Shown: positions 39,960-47,901 of the stretch, piece after piece | Layout of the letters: each line of letters starts with the position of its first letter | How positions within the stretch are numbered: the first letter of the stretch is position 1 | Assembly (NCBI GenBank): GCA_017428525.1 | Contig: JAFRQQ010000020.1 | Span: 123,535 to 187,534, forward strand | DNA from: Clostridia bacterium | Lineage (GTDB): Bacteria > Bacillota > Clostridia > Oscillospirales > Acutalibacteraceae | Reading direction: 5' to 3' | DNA length: 64,000 bases | Translations under genes and position numbers: made by a program | The notes under the pieces: generated by a model | Databases searched by the model: none | What the model was told of the DNA's origin: nothing | Seen by the model: the letters and a program-made list of their open reading frames with translations, nothing else

Positions 39960-42209
39960 ATGTCAACGAGCAAGCATATCGATAAAATCTGCATTGCCGC
40001 TGTTGCAATCATGCTTGTTGTCACGATCCTGTTCATGTGCGGCAACGCGCTCGGGCTCACGGTCCAATCCAGAGCGGTGAAATATGAAAGCACCCTGTTT
40101 GATACTTCTTACGTTCATCAGATCGACATCGTGATGAACGACTGGGATGCTTTCATCGAAAGCTGCGAAAACGAGGAATACGCCGTGTGCACCGCCGTCA
40201 TCGACGGCAACAAGCAGACGAACGTCGCCATCCGCGCAAAGGGCAACACCTCGCTCTCCTCCGTGCGCTCCTCCGGCAGTCAGCGCTACAGCTTCAAAAT
40301 GGAATTCGACCACTTTGAAGACGGCAAAACGTATGACGGGCTGGATAAGCTCTGCCTGAACAATCTGATTCAGGACAATACGATGATGAAAGACTTTATC
40401 GCGTATTATCTGATGAACGATTTCGGCGCGGACAGTCCGCTGTGTTCCTTCGCCTACATCACGATCAACGGCGAGGACTGGGGCCTTTATCTGGCCGTTG
40501 AGGGCATTGAGGACAGCTTCCTTTCGCGCAGCTACGGCGCCGAAGCGGGCGAGCTTTACAAGCCGGACAGCCTGAGCTTCGGCGGCGGGCGCGGCAACGG
40601 CAAGGATTTCAACATGGATGATTTTGATTTCAGCGGCAGCGACGAGGACAATCAGGATCAGACGCAAACGCAGGAAACGCCGCAGCAGGATGCGCAGAGC
40701 AGCGCGGGCGGCGACGCTTCCGGGCAGCAGGGCGGCTTCTCCTTCGGCGGGCAGATGCCCGAAGGGATGACCCCGCCGGACGGCTTCGGCGGTTCCTTCC
40801 CCGGCTTCTCCGGCGACAGCGAGGGGCAGGAAGGCAGCGACGCGGCCGGCAGCGGCGACGCAGCCGACAGCGGGCGCAAAATGCCCGGCGGCATGGGCTT
40901 CGGCATGGGCAGCGACGACGTGAAGCTGAAATATATCGACGACGATACAGACAGCTATTCCAACATTTTCGACAACGCAAAAACGGACGTTTCAAACGCC
41001 GACAAAAAGCGTCTGATCGCGTCCCTTGAGAAACTCAGTTCTTATACCGATCTGGAATCCGTGGTGGATACGGACGAGGTGCTGCGCTATTTCGTGGTGC
41101 ACAATTTCGTGTGCAACGGCGACAGCTACACCGGCATGATGATTCACAATTACTATCTGCATGAAAGCGACGGGCAGCTGAGCATGATCCCCTGGGACTA
41201 CAACCTTGCCTTCGGCACGTTTCAGGGCGGCGACGCTTCCGGCACGGTCAACACCTCGATCGACAGCCCGATCTCCATGGGAAATGTTGACGATCGCCCG
41301 ATGCTCGGCTGGATCTTTTCCGATGAGAGCTACACAGAGCAGTATCACGCGCTGTTTTCCGAATTCATCGAAAAGTGGTTCACAAACGGCGAGCTCGAGC
41401 AGCTGATCGCCGACACCGCAGACATGCTGCGCCCCTATGTGGAAAAGGATCCCACGAAGTTCTGCACGACAGAGGACTTCGAGCAGGGCGTCACGGCGCT
41501 CTCGCAGTTCGTTTCCCTGCGCGGCGAAGCGGTCCGCCGGCAGCTTGCGGGCGATGACACCGCAGTGGACACCGGTTCGCTGAATCTCTCCGACATGGGT
41601 TCGATGGGCGGCGGCATGGGCAAGGGCGGCATGGGCGGCTTCTCCGGCAGCTTCTCCCCGCTTTCGATGCTCAAGCTGACCGACAGCGACGGCAATGAAG
41701 TGGCGGTTTCCGATGTGATCGCAGACGTTTCCGCCATCGTCAGCCTCACGCTTTCGGACGGAACGACGCTCGATCTTTCCTCGGGCGAAAGCATGAAAGA
41801 CCTGATGAAGGCCGACGCGGCGATGATCGTGGGCGCCATGGATCAGGACGGCAACACGACCGATCTTTCCGAGTATAAAGTGTCGTTCTCCTCGTCCTCC
41901 GGCAGGAGCGGCGGCAGAAGCGGCGAAGCAAAACCGGACGCAGCGCCGCAGGGCGACGGTGAACCCGCAGCCGAAAGCGGCGCGCAGGGGCAGGCGGCCC
42001 CGCCCGACGCACCGCAAACGCAAGCCGGCGATGAAAGTACGGCGCAGACGGACGCGAAGCGCGGCGAACGCCCCTCCGGCCCGAGTTCCGGCGGCATGCC
42101 GCAGATGCAGTCCGGCGGCAATTCCAATGCGACGTTCTGGATCCTGTGCGGCGCGTCGATCGCGGTCCTTGCGCTCGGCCTGCTGATCGCAATCAAAAAG
42201 AAAGCCTGA
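39960..42209 (+). CDS. CotH kinase family protein, membrane anchored
   Basis: CotH proteins are atypical kinases; B. subtilis CotH phosphorylates spore coat proteins. This 749-residue version starts with a membrane segment (about 12-35). The kinase domain shows VAIRAKGNTSLSS, SFKMEFDHFEDGKTYDG, LNNLIQDNTMMKDFIAYYL and the conserved SMIPWDYNLAFGTF. It is split by a long acidic, Gly/Gln/Ser-rich insertion (about 205-320) and followed by another Gly/Met-rich linker (MGGGMGKGGMGGF), a low-complexity stalk and a C-terminal membrane segment with a KKK end. So most of the protein faces outside, with both ends in the membrane. It is the last gene of the VTC operon. Spore role versus vegetative envelope role cannot be told apart here. 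Confidence 0.9.
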   Translation: MSTSKHIDKICIAAVAIMLVVTILFMCGNALGLTVQSRAVKYESTLFDTSYVHQIDIVMNDWDAFIESCENEEYAVCTAVIDGNKQTNVAIRAKGNTSLSSVRSSGSQRYSFKMEFDHFEDGKTYDGLDKLCLNNLIQDNTMMKDFIAYYLMNDFGADSPLCSFAYITINGEDWGLYLAVEGIEDSFLSRSYGAEAGELYKPDSLSFGGGRGNGKDFNMDDFDFSGSDEDNQDQTQTQETPQQDAQSSAGGDASGQQGGFSFGGQMPEGMTPPDGFGGSFPGFSGDSEGQEGSDAAGSGDAADSGRKMPGGMGFGMGSDDVKLKYIDDDTDSYSNIFDNAKTDVSNADKKRLIASLEKLSSYTDLESVVDTDEVLRYFVVHNFVCNGDSYTGMMIHNYYLHESDGQLSMIPWDYNLAFGTFQGGDASGTVNTSIDSPISMGNVDDRPMLGWIFSDESYTEQYHALFSEFIEKWFTNGELEQLIADTADMLRPYVEKDPTKFCTTEDFEQGVTALSQFVSLRGEAVRRQLAGDDTAVDTGSLNLSDMGSMGGGMGKGGMGGFSGSFSPLSMLKLTDSDGNEVAVSDVIADVSAIVSLTLSDGTTLDLSSGESMKDLMKADAAMIVGAMDQDGNTTDLSEYKVSFSSSSGRSGGRSGEAKPDAAPQGDGEPAAESGAQGQAAPPDAPQTQAGDESTAQTDAKRGERPSGPSSGGMPQMQSGGNSNATFWILCGASIAVLALGLLIAIKKKA

Positions 42210-42228
42210 AAACACAAAACAAAAAATC

Positions 42229-42275
42229 GCCGTCGGCGGAAGATGACTGCATCCTCTGCCGGCGGCGGTTGTATT
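42229..42275. terminator. Terminator of the VTC-DUF4956-CotH operon
   Basis: A 12-bp stem with two G-T pairs (42229-42240 with 42255-42266) followed by GTTGTATTCTTTT. It faces the converging gene at 42290. Confidence 0.78.
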
Positions 42276-42289
42276 CTTTTAACTTGTAT

Positions 42290-44122
42290 TCAGCGCATCT
42301 TCGCGCGCAGATCCTGTGCGACCGTCAGCAGGCGGGCCAGAATGGCGTCCCGCGCGTCGTCCGGCGCTTCGAGGCTCTGATGATGCGCCTCGAGCACGCA
42401 GTCACCCAGATAGCCGATCTCATGCAGCACGTCGAGGAAGGCGTTCCAGTCGATCGTGCCGTCGCCGGGGATCAGATGGCCGTCGCCGGTGCCGTCGTTA
42501 TCCTGAATGTGCAGGGACATCGGGGACACCGCGCATTTGCGCAGGATCTCCGGCTTAAAGCCGCTCGCGTGCGCATGGCCCACGTCAAAGCACCAGCCGA
42601 ACCAGTCGGAATCCACGGTTTCAACCAGCTCCGCAATGATGCGCGGGTCGGCGGAGGCTTCCCAGAGCAGGTTTTCCGACAGCAGCACCACGCCGCAGGC
42701 CTGCGCCTTGGCCAGCCACGGACGGATCGCGTCGGCGTTCACCTGCAGGAATTCCTTTTTGTTCTTGATGAATTTGCCGGGTTCGGACTCCCAGATCGGG
42801 TGGATGACCAGATACCGCGCGCCGATGGCGGCCGTCGCTTCAATGGAACGGCCGATCCAGTCGCCGGAGGCGGCGTTGCCCGGCGCATGGGCGTGCGTAT
42901 AGGGAATGCCGGCGGCGTCCGCCCGCGCTTTCAGCCCGCGCGCCCAGTCCAGATAATCATCCTGCAGGAAGGGCGAGCCCTCAAACACCCAGTAATCGAA
43001 GCCCATATCGATGCCTTCGTAGCCGAGCGCCGCCAAACGGTCGACCGCCTGCTCCGCGGGGTAGCCGTCTTCAAAGACGTCGGTCGTTGTCACGATGCGC
43101 GGCAGCATGCCGATCACGGCCGTGCCCTCGAAGGATTTATACTCTTTTTCCACGCCGAGCTCCGCGACCCAGGCGCGCGTTTCAAAGGTGTGCAGATTGC
43201 CGTTGGTGTTTTCATAGACCCAGGTCGGCGTCGGCCAGAGGCAGACCTTCGGTGCGACCGCTTCATAGAAATTCCGGTCCACGCCGTCCTGCCCGTGATG
43301 CGCCATCTTGCAGTAATCGCACTTCAGCTGACCACTCTCGCCGTATTTCTGCACCACATAGTTGCCGGCATTGACCGTGGCGTCGCCCGTGAACATCACG
43401 GAGGTGCCCGCGAGATCCATGCGCATGATCGTCGAGGCGTCGTTGCCGCCCTTCCATTCCGGATTGAATACATAAAACACCGTGAACTGTGCCGCGCCGA
43501 CATTGAAAACGTCGCCCTCGGCCAGCGCGGCGACCTTCTCCGCAAAGGCGGGACGCAGGCGGTCGAAGTCGGTGATCACCTGCACGCACCATTGGTCATA
43601 GCCCTCGTAGAATGAAGCGTCGGGGAAATTGGCATAGACCTTGTCGAAGCTGACCTCGTCCGCGTGATGCTCAACAATGTCCAGAAACACCTCGCAGTGG
43701 TCGTCGTGCGGATGGGAGAGGAACCAGGCGTCGATGTGCGGGGTTTTCTTCCCGGTCACACCCTTGAGATATTGCACAAAATAGTCGGTTTCCGAGTAAT
43801 GGCCGCCGTCGATGACGATGACCTTGCCGTCCTCGGTCGTGATGATGAAGCTGTCACAGATCGTGTCCGTGACGGATTTCAGCATGTGGATCGCGTTTTC
43901 ATTCATCGTTTTTCTCACCTCGATCCTGTCGCGGCGAAACAGGGAAATGAACTTGTTCCAAAGCTCCGCAAACCAGTCAAAAACCGAACGAAAAAAGCTG
44001 ACAAACCCGTTCTCTGCGTTGTCGGCCTGCGCCGAAACCGCGCCGGCGGCAAACGCGGGCGTCACGGCCGTGAAAAGCAGCAAAGCCGCCAGAAGCAGGC
44101 TGAGGATCCGTTTCTTTTTCAT
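42290..44122 (-). CDS. Exported metallo-beta-lactamase fold fused to a sugar-epimerase TIM barrel
   Basis: A signal peptide (residues 1-26, ending TPAFAA) is followed by an aromatic amphipathic helix (residues 50-64, DWFAELWNKFISLFR), then a metallo-beta-lactamase domain of the ComEC-like type (HPHDDH at 137-142; VMFTGDATVNAGN; KMAHHGQDGVD). From Met339 the same frame continues into a xylose-isomerase-like TIM barrel (IVTTTDVF, GWCFDVGHAHASG, LHIQDNDGTGDGH) with its own metal-site Glu/His/Asp residues. No ribosome site precedes Met339, so this is one polypeptide unless there is a sequencing error. A TIM-barrel epimerase outside the cell is unusual. An intact C-terminus ends at 42290. It may have arisen by fusion of two neighbouring genes. 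Confidence 0.82.
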   Translation of the reverse strand: MKKKRILSLLLAALLLFTAVTPAFAAGAVSAQADNAENGFVSFFRSVFDWFAELWNKFISLFRRDRIEVRKTMNENAIHMLKSVTDTICDSFIITTEDGKVIVIDGGHYSETDYFVQYLKGVTGKKTPHIDAWFLSHPHDDHCEVFLDIVEHHADEVSFDKVYANFPDASFYEGYDQWCVQVITDFDRLRPAFAEKVAALAEGDVFNVGAAQFTVFYVFNPEWKGGNDASTIMRMDLAGTSVMFTGDATVNAGNYVVQKYGESGQLKCDYCKMAHHGQDGVDRNFYEAVAPKVCLWPTPTWVYENTNGNLHTFETRAWVAELGVEKEYKSFEGTAVIGMLPRIVTTTDVFEDGYPAEQAVDRLAALGYEGIDMGFDYWVFEGSPFLQDDYLDWARGLKARADAAGIPYTHAHAPGNAASGDWIGRSIEATAAIGARYLVIHPIWESEPGKFIKNKKEFLQVNADAIRPWLAKAQACGVVLLSENLLWEASADPRIIAELVETVDSDWFGWCFDVGHAHASGFKPEILRKCAVSPMSLHIQDNDGTGDGHLIPGDGTIDWNAFLDVLHEIGYLGDCVLEAHHQSLEAPDDARDAILARLLTVAQDLRAKMR

Positions 44123-44153
44123 AAGCACCCACCTTTCAAAAACTTCTGCCCTC

Positions 44154-44182
44154 ATTATAATCAATCGGCGGCCGTTTTGCAA
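44154..44182 (-). promoter_or_regulatory. Promoter of the lactamase/TIM fusion gene
   Basis: TTGCAA, 17 bp, TATAAT on the minus strand, about 32 bp before the ATG; AAAGGTGGG is the ribosome site. Confidence 0.85.
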
Positions 44183-44242
44183 GACCCTGCCGGTTTTTTT
44201 CATTCGCAGGCGCGCCGCGCGGCGCAAGCCGGAAGTTTTCGC

Positions 44243-44271
44243 TTGCAATTCGGCGGCGCATCGGGTATGAT
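44243..44271 (+). promoter_or_regulatory. Promoter of the sialidase-like gene
   Basis: TTGCAA, 17 bp, TATGAT, divergent from the fusion-gene promoter. Confidence 0.8.
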
Positions 44272-44319
44272 TAAAATGTAAGAATCGTCCGGTTGCAGCC
44301 GGAGTCGGGAGGCATTCAA

Positions 44320-45390
44320 ATGCAGGTGATTCGTCGGGGCATTGTTTCGCACGTGACAGACAGCTTTTTTTCCTATCACGCCTGGCCGTCTGTCTGCGCG
44401 GATGAAAACGGCGTGATTTATGTGGTCTGCTCGGGCTTACGCATGGCGCATATGTGCCCGTTCGGCAAGATCGTTTTATTCAAGAGCCGGGACGGCGGCA
44501 ACTCCTTCGGCCTGCCGACCGTGGTCTGCGATCATTTTCTGGATGACCGGGACCCCGGCATCCTCTATCTCGGCGGCGGGCGGATGCTCGTCACGCGCTG
44601 CTCGCATCCGGCGGCGACCTACGAAACGGAATTCACGGACTGGCTGCGGTCGGACAGCGGCGCGGCCGGCTTGGGGCTGGTAGCGCATTACGGCGCGATC
44701 CCGCCGGCAGAGCGCACGGGCGGCTGCTTTTATCGCGTGCTCACGCAGTACGGCGAGGCCGCCGAGGCGGAGCAGCGCATTCCGGTGCACGCGCCGCACG
44801 GGCCGATCCTGCTGCGCAGCGGCGAGATCCTCTATCTGGGCAAGGCGCTGTTTGACCCCGACCCCGCCCGCGCGGACCGGTTTTCCGTCTGGGCGAGCAC
44901 GGACGGCGCGGCGTCCTTCCACAAAAAAGGCGACTGCGTCCCCCCTGCCGACTACCGGCTCGATCAGCTGCACGAGGCGCACTGCGTCGAGTTGCCGGAC
45001 GGGCGGCTGCTTGCGCTCTTCCGCACGCATCTGACGGCAAACGATCACTATTTCACGCTGCTGCGCGCTGTTTCGCAGGACGGCGGGATCAGCTGGAAGG
45101 ACTGGGTGGAGACCGGCGTGTGCGGCTCCCCGCCGCATCTGTGCCCGACCGCGGACGGCGCGGTGCTGACCTACGGCCGCCGCATCCCGCCCTACGGCAT
45201 CCGCGCGCGCAAGGTTGCGGCAGACGGAAAACTCTCCGCCGAGGAATACTGCCTTGCCGACTGCGCGGACAGCGACATCGGCTACCCGTCGAGCGTCGTT
45301 TTGCCGGACGGCTCGATCTTTACGGTCTACTATGCCCGCTGTCAGGGCGAATCGACCGCCTCTCTGCTTTCCGTCACGTGGACGCTCTGA
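44320..45390 (+). CDS. Sialidase-superfamily (BNR/Asp-box) protein, cytoplasmic
   Basis: A 356-residue six-bladed propeller protein. Asp-box signatures SRDGGNSFG (about residue 56) and SQDGGISWKDW (about 255) are clear, and a further WASTDGAASF copy lies between. The early Arg-rich segment and FRTHLTAND may supply the carboxylate-binding Arg residues of sialidases, but I cannot assign the full triad. No signal peptide is present, so it would act inside the cell, unlike most sialidases; hydrolysis of imported glycosides is possible. GGGAGG precedes the ATG at 44320. It is monocistronic. Confidence 0.8.
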   Translation: MQVIRRGIVSHVTDSFFSYHAWPSVCADENGVIYVVCSGLRMAHMCPFGKIVLFKSRDGGNSFGLPTVVCDHFLDDRDPGILYLGGGRMLVTRCSHPAATYETEFTDWLRSDSGAAGLGLVAHYGAIPPAERTGGCFYRVLTQYGEAAEAEQRIPVHAPHGPILLRSGEILYLGKALFDPDPARADRFSVWASTDGAASFHKKGDCVPPADYRLDQLHEAHCVELPDGRLLALFRTHLTANDHYFTLLRAVSQDGGISWKDWVETGVCGSPPHLCPTADGAVLTYGRRIPPYGIRARKVAADGKLSAEEYCLADCADSDIGYPSSVVLPDGSIFTVYYARCQGESTASLLSVTWTL

Positions 45391-45568
45391 CAAACAAGTA
45401 TGTCCGGATTATTTCAAAATAATACTTGATTTTTATAAATAGTTATGTTAGACAGATTAAGTTGTTATGAAAAACGGCCGGCGCGGGGTGGCTTCACTTG
45501 TCGCGGCCGACGCGTATTTCAGCCAGCCGCACTGATCCCGGCACTGCATAAACACCCCTGACACAACA
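45391..45568. other. Gap without a supported gene
   Basis: AT-rich start, then a GC-rich stretch with short frames of 22 and 38 codons that lack ribosome sites. No convincing promoter at consensus spacing, although a terminator follows at 45570. Confidence 0.6.
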
Positions 45569-45569
45569 G

Positions 45570-45606
45570 CGTTCCCGGCGGCAGCCCCGTCGGGAACGTT
45601 TTTATT
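45570..45606 (+). terminator. Terminator downstream of the sialidase-like gene
   Basis: CGTTCCCG (45570-45577) pairs with CGGGAACG (45591-45598), followed by TTTTTATT. Confidence 0.85.
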
Positions 45607-45627
45607 ATAGGATGAAAAGTTTATATA

Positions 45628-45664
45628 GAAAAAGCACCCTGACCGCTGCTGCGATCGGGGTGCT
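45628..45664 (-). terminator. Terminator of the Mbeg1/MmcQ operon
   Basis: AGCACCC (45633-45639) pairs with GGGTGCT (45658-45664), followed by TTTTTC on the minus strand. Confidence 0.85.
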
Positions 45665-45677
45665 GTCTGTTAGAATG

Positions 45678-46025
45678 CTAATCTGCGCGGCCGGTCTTTC
45701 TGCCGCACAGCGCGTGGCTCTCGGCGATCATCTGCGCGAGCTGCGCGTCGGGCACGGAGCCGTCGAGGATCACGGAAAACCAGTGCGTTTTATTCATGTG
45801 ATAGGCCGGCAGGCAGGCGGGAAACACGCGGATCCAGAACTGCACGGTCTCCGGCGGCGCCTTGAGATTGACCCAGAGCTTTCCCTCCCGCTCAAAAATC
45901 CAGGCAAAGCCGCGGCGTGTATCGCGCCGGCGCATCACCGTCCAGTTGGGATCGTCAAAAGGATAATCCTCATACGCATACGGGAAGGTGCTGCACAGGG
46001 CGATCACTTGCGTGCGCTCGGTCAT
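45678..46025 (-). CDS. MmcQ/YjbR family protein
   Basis: A 115-residue protein of the MmcQ/YjbR family (double-wing, CyaY-like fold). YAYEDYPFDDPNWTVMR, FAWIFEREGKLWVNLKA and HMNKTHWFSVILDGSVP are the conserved family segments. The family is often described as DNA-binding on structural grounds, but the function is not established. Its start overlaps the stop of the Mbeg1-like gene (ATGA), so both are made together. Confidence 0.9.
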   Translation of the reverse strand: MTERTQVIALCSTFPYAYEDYPFDDPNWTVMRRRDTRRGFAWIFEREGKLWVNLKAPPETVQFWIRVFPACLPAYHMNKTHWFSVILDGSVPDAQLAQMIAESHALCGRKTGRAD

Positions 46026-47194
46026 ACCGTCGCCGCCGATCTGCCGAAATAGACGGCGGCCGCCTTCGCGGCGTTGGGCACGGTTTCCTCTTTGATATTC
46101 TTCGCCGCGCTCACGATGATCTTCGGCATGGGCGCGACCGTTTTCCAGAAGAGCTTGCGCGCGTCCTTGGCAATGCCGAACCAGCCTTCGCCGAAGCGTC
46201 TGGCCGCCTGCGGGAACTGCCTGGCCGTATCGGCCAGCGAATCGATATTGACCGCGCGGATCAGCGTCGCGGCGATGTCGCCGGCGTTTTTGCGCGACGC
46301 CTCGCTGAAGCTGCCGAGGAATTCGCTGAACGCGACGTCCGTGATTTTCGCCATGTTGTCCACGTCTTCGCGCGTCACGAGCTCGCCGTTTTCGATCTGC
46401 CAGGAGCAGAGGTCATGCTGCAGCGGACCGAGGGGCAGATTGCTGACCACGGCCGTGAAATCATAGTCATGCGAAAGCACCATGCCCACCGCAGAGGAAT
46501 GCGGCACTAGGTGACGGTAACGCGGCAGGAGCTCACGATAGGCGTCCGTGGCAAAGAGCGAATAATCCTCATAGCCCGGGCCGTCGTTATTGTAGACGCC
46601 TTGAATGCGCGCGCGCGTGGCGACGTCTGTTTTCAGCGCGGCGTAAAGGGCCAGATGCCCGCCCTTGGAGTGGCCGCAGAGGATGATCTTGCCCTCGGTG
46701 TGCGCGGCGACGCCGTTGAGATAGTCCAGCGCCAGATCATAGGACGGGATCGCGCCGTTGATGAAGATATCCATATCTTCCTTCCAGCCGATGATCGTGT
46801 CGTCCGTGCCGCGGTAGATGATGACCGCCGTGCCGTCCGGCAGCAGGAAGGTACCGGCGGCGAACTGCACGGCCGGCTCATGCGCGAAGGTTTCCTGCAC
46901 CGCCCAGAGCTTCATTTCCGCAAAGCGCTTCATCGGCTCCATGGCCATCATGTTGACGCTCGCGTCGTTCGGGATCATCAGCCCCAGGCGGGAATGATGA
47001 TAGCCGCGCTTGGCAAACATCGCGTAGCACGCGTCGGAAAACGGGACGGGCGATGCCGAAAAGTCGGGCGATACGACCTGCTCAAACGGCATATAAAAGA
47101 CCTGACAGAGCGTCAGGTTGTCCGCGTCGCCGAACGGACGCTGCGCAAACGGCACGTCGCCGTAGGCTTGAATATACTCTTTGATTCCGGGCAT
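46022..47194 (-). CDS. Mbeg1-like (DUF2974) alpha/beta hydrolase
   Basis: A 390-residue DUF2974/Mbeg1-like protein: the family N-terminus with DNLTLCQVFYMPFE, IIYRGTDDTIIGWKEDM, and the nucleophile elbow LCGHSKGGHLALYAA, followed by YNNDGPGYED and HSSAVGMVLSHDYDF. These are lipase-like alpha/beta hydrolases of the cytoplasm whose substrate is unknown. No signal peptide. It has a consensus promoter and overlaps the downstream MmcQ gene by 4 bases. Confidence 0.9.
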   Translation of the reverse strand: MPGIKEYIQAYGDVPFAQRPFGDADNLTLCQVFYMPFEQVVSPDFSASPVPFSDACYAMFAKRGYHHSRLGLMIPNDASVNMMAMEPMKRFAEMKLWAVQETFAHEPAVQFAAGTFLLPDGTAVIIYRGTDDTIIGWKEDMDIFINGAIPSYDLALDYLNGVAAHTEGKIILCGHSKGGHLALYAALKTDVATRARIQGVYNNDGPGYEDYSLFATDAYRELLPRYRHLVPHSSAVGMVLSHDYDFTAVVSNLPLGPLQHDLCSWQIENGELVTREDVDNMAKITDVAFSEFLGSFSEASRKNAGDIAATLIRAVNIDSLADTARQFPQAARRFGEGWFGIAKDARKLFWKTVAPMPKIIVSAAKNIKEETVPNAAKAAAVYFGRSAATV

Positions 47195-47248
47195 TGCAAC
47201 CCCTCCAACTGCAACAAATTGTACAAAAGCTTTCCGCTTTATTTAATA

Positions 47249-47277
47249 ATAGTAGCACAAATAGACAGGGATGTCAA
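47249..47277 (-). promoter_or_regulatory. Promoter of the Mbeg1-like gene
   Basis: TTGACA, 17 bp, TACTAT on the minus strand, in the 104-bp gap after the YdcF gene. Confidence 0.82.
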
Positions 47278-47298
47278 ATGTTAATTCCGAAAATGCGC

Positions 47299-47901
47299 TC
47301 ACCAGTGATACAGCAGTTCATACGCCACGAAGTATTCGCGCACGTAGCGCTTCCAGGCTGCGCCGGGGGTCGGCGCGGTCACGCGCAGCGGACGCGGCAG
47401 GCCGCGTCGCGCGGCGATGCAGGCGGCGCGGTGCATATGATAGCTGCTGGTCAGGAAGCCGATGCGCAGCGCGGACGGTTCCTTCCCGCTGTGCTGCCGG
47501 ATCAGCGGCAGCGAGTACTGAAAGTTCTCATAGGTGGTCGTGGAGCGGTCCTCCGGGAGCAGACGCGCCGGATCGATCCCCTGCGCGATCAGATACCGCG
47601 CGATGACCTCCGCCTCGCTCACACGCTGGGCGGGGCGGAAATTGCCGCCGCAGGGCACGGCGACGGTCTGCGGGTGCGCCTTGAGGTAGGCCGCCGCGCG
47701 CTCCATGCGCGCTTGCAGCTGGGGGCTTGGCGTATCCTCGCCGAGGATGTCCCCGCCGAGGATCAGCAGATATTCGCAGTCATCGTCAAACTGTTTGCGC
47801 GCGTCCTGCGCGACAAAGGGCAGATAGGCCCCTGCAGTCACCAGAAAATATCCGGCCGTGCCCGCGAGAACGCCGAGGGCGGCTTTGCAACCTGTTTTCA
47901 T
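47299..47901 (-). CDS. YdcF/SanA/ElyC-family (DUF218) membrane-anchored protein
   Basis: A 200-residue protein with one N-terminal membrane segment (about 6-28) and a DUF218 domain: YLLILGGDILGED, VPCGGNFRPAQRVSEAEVIARYLI, LLPEDRSTTTYENF and GFLTSSYHMHRAA. The Asp/Glu and Arg residues of these motifs form the presumed active site. Relatives (SanA, ElyC) affect cell envelope synthesis; the reaction is not known. It overlaps the ABC transporter stop by 4 bases and is the last gene of the metG group. Confidence 0.9.
   Translation of the reverse strand: MKTGCKAALGVLAGTAGYFLVTAGAYLPFVAQDARKQFDDDCEYLLILGGDILGEDTPSPQLQARMERAAAYLKAHPQTVAVPCGGNFRPAQRVSEAEVIARYLIAQGIDPARLLPEDRSTTTYENFQYSLPLIRQHSGKEPSALRIGFLTSSYHMHRAACIAARRGLPRPLRVTAPTPGAAWKRYVREYFVAYELLYHW

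Noticed and set aside
43106..43108. Internal start at Met339 of the lactamase/TIM fusion as a separate gene
   Set aside because: No Shine-Dalgarno sequence within 15 bases and the frame is continuous with the upstream domain.
45446..45562. Short plus-strand frames (38 and 22 codons) between the sialidase-like gene and its terminator
   Set aside because: No ribosome binding site and no promoter at proper spacing; composition looks random.
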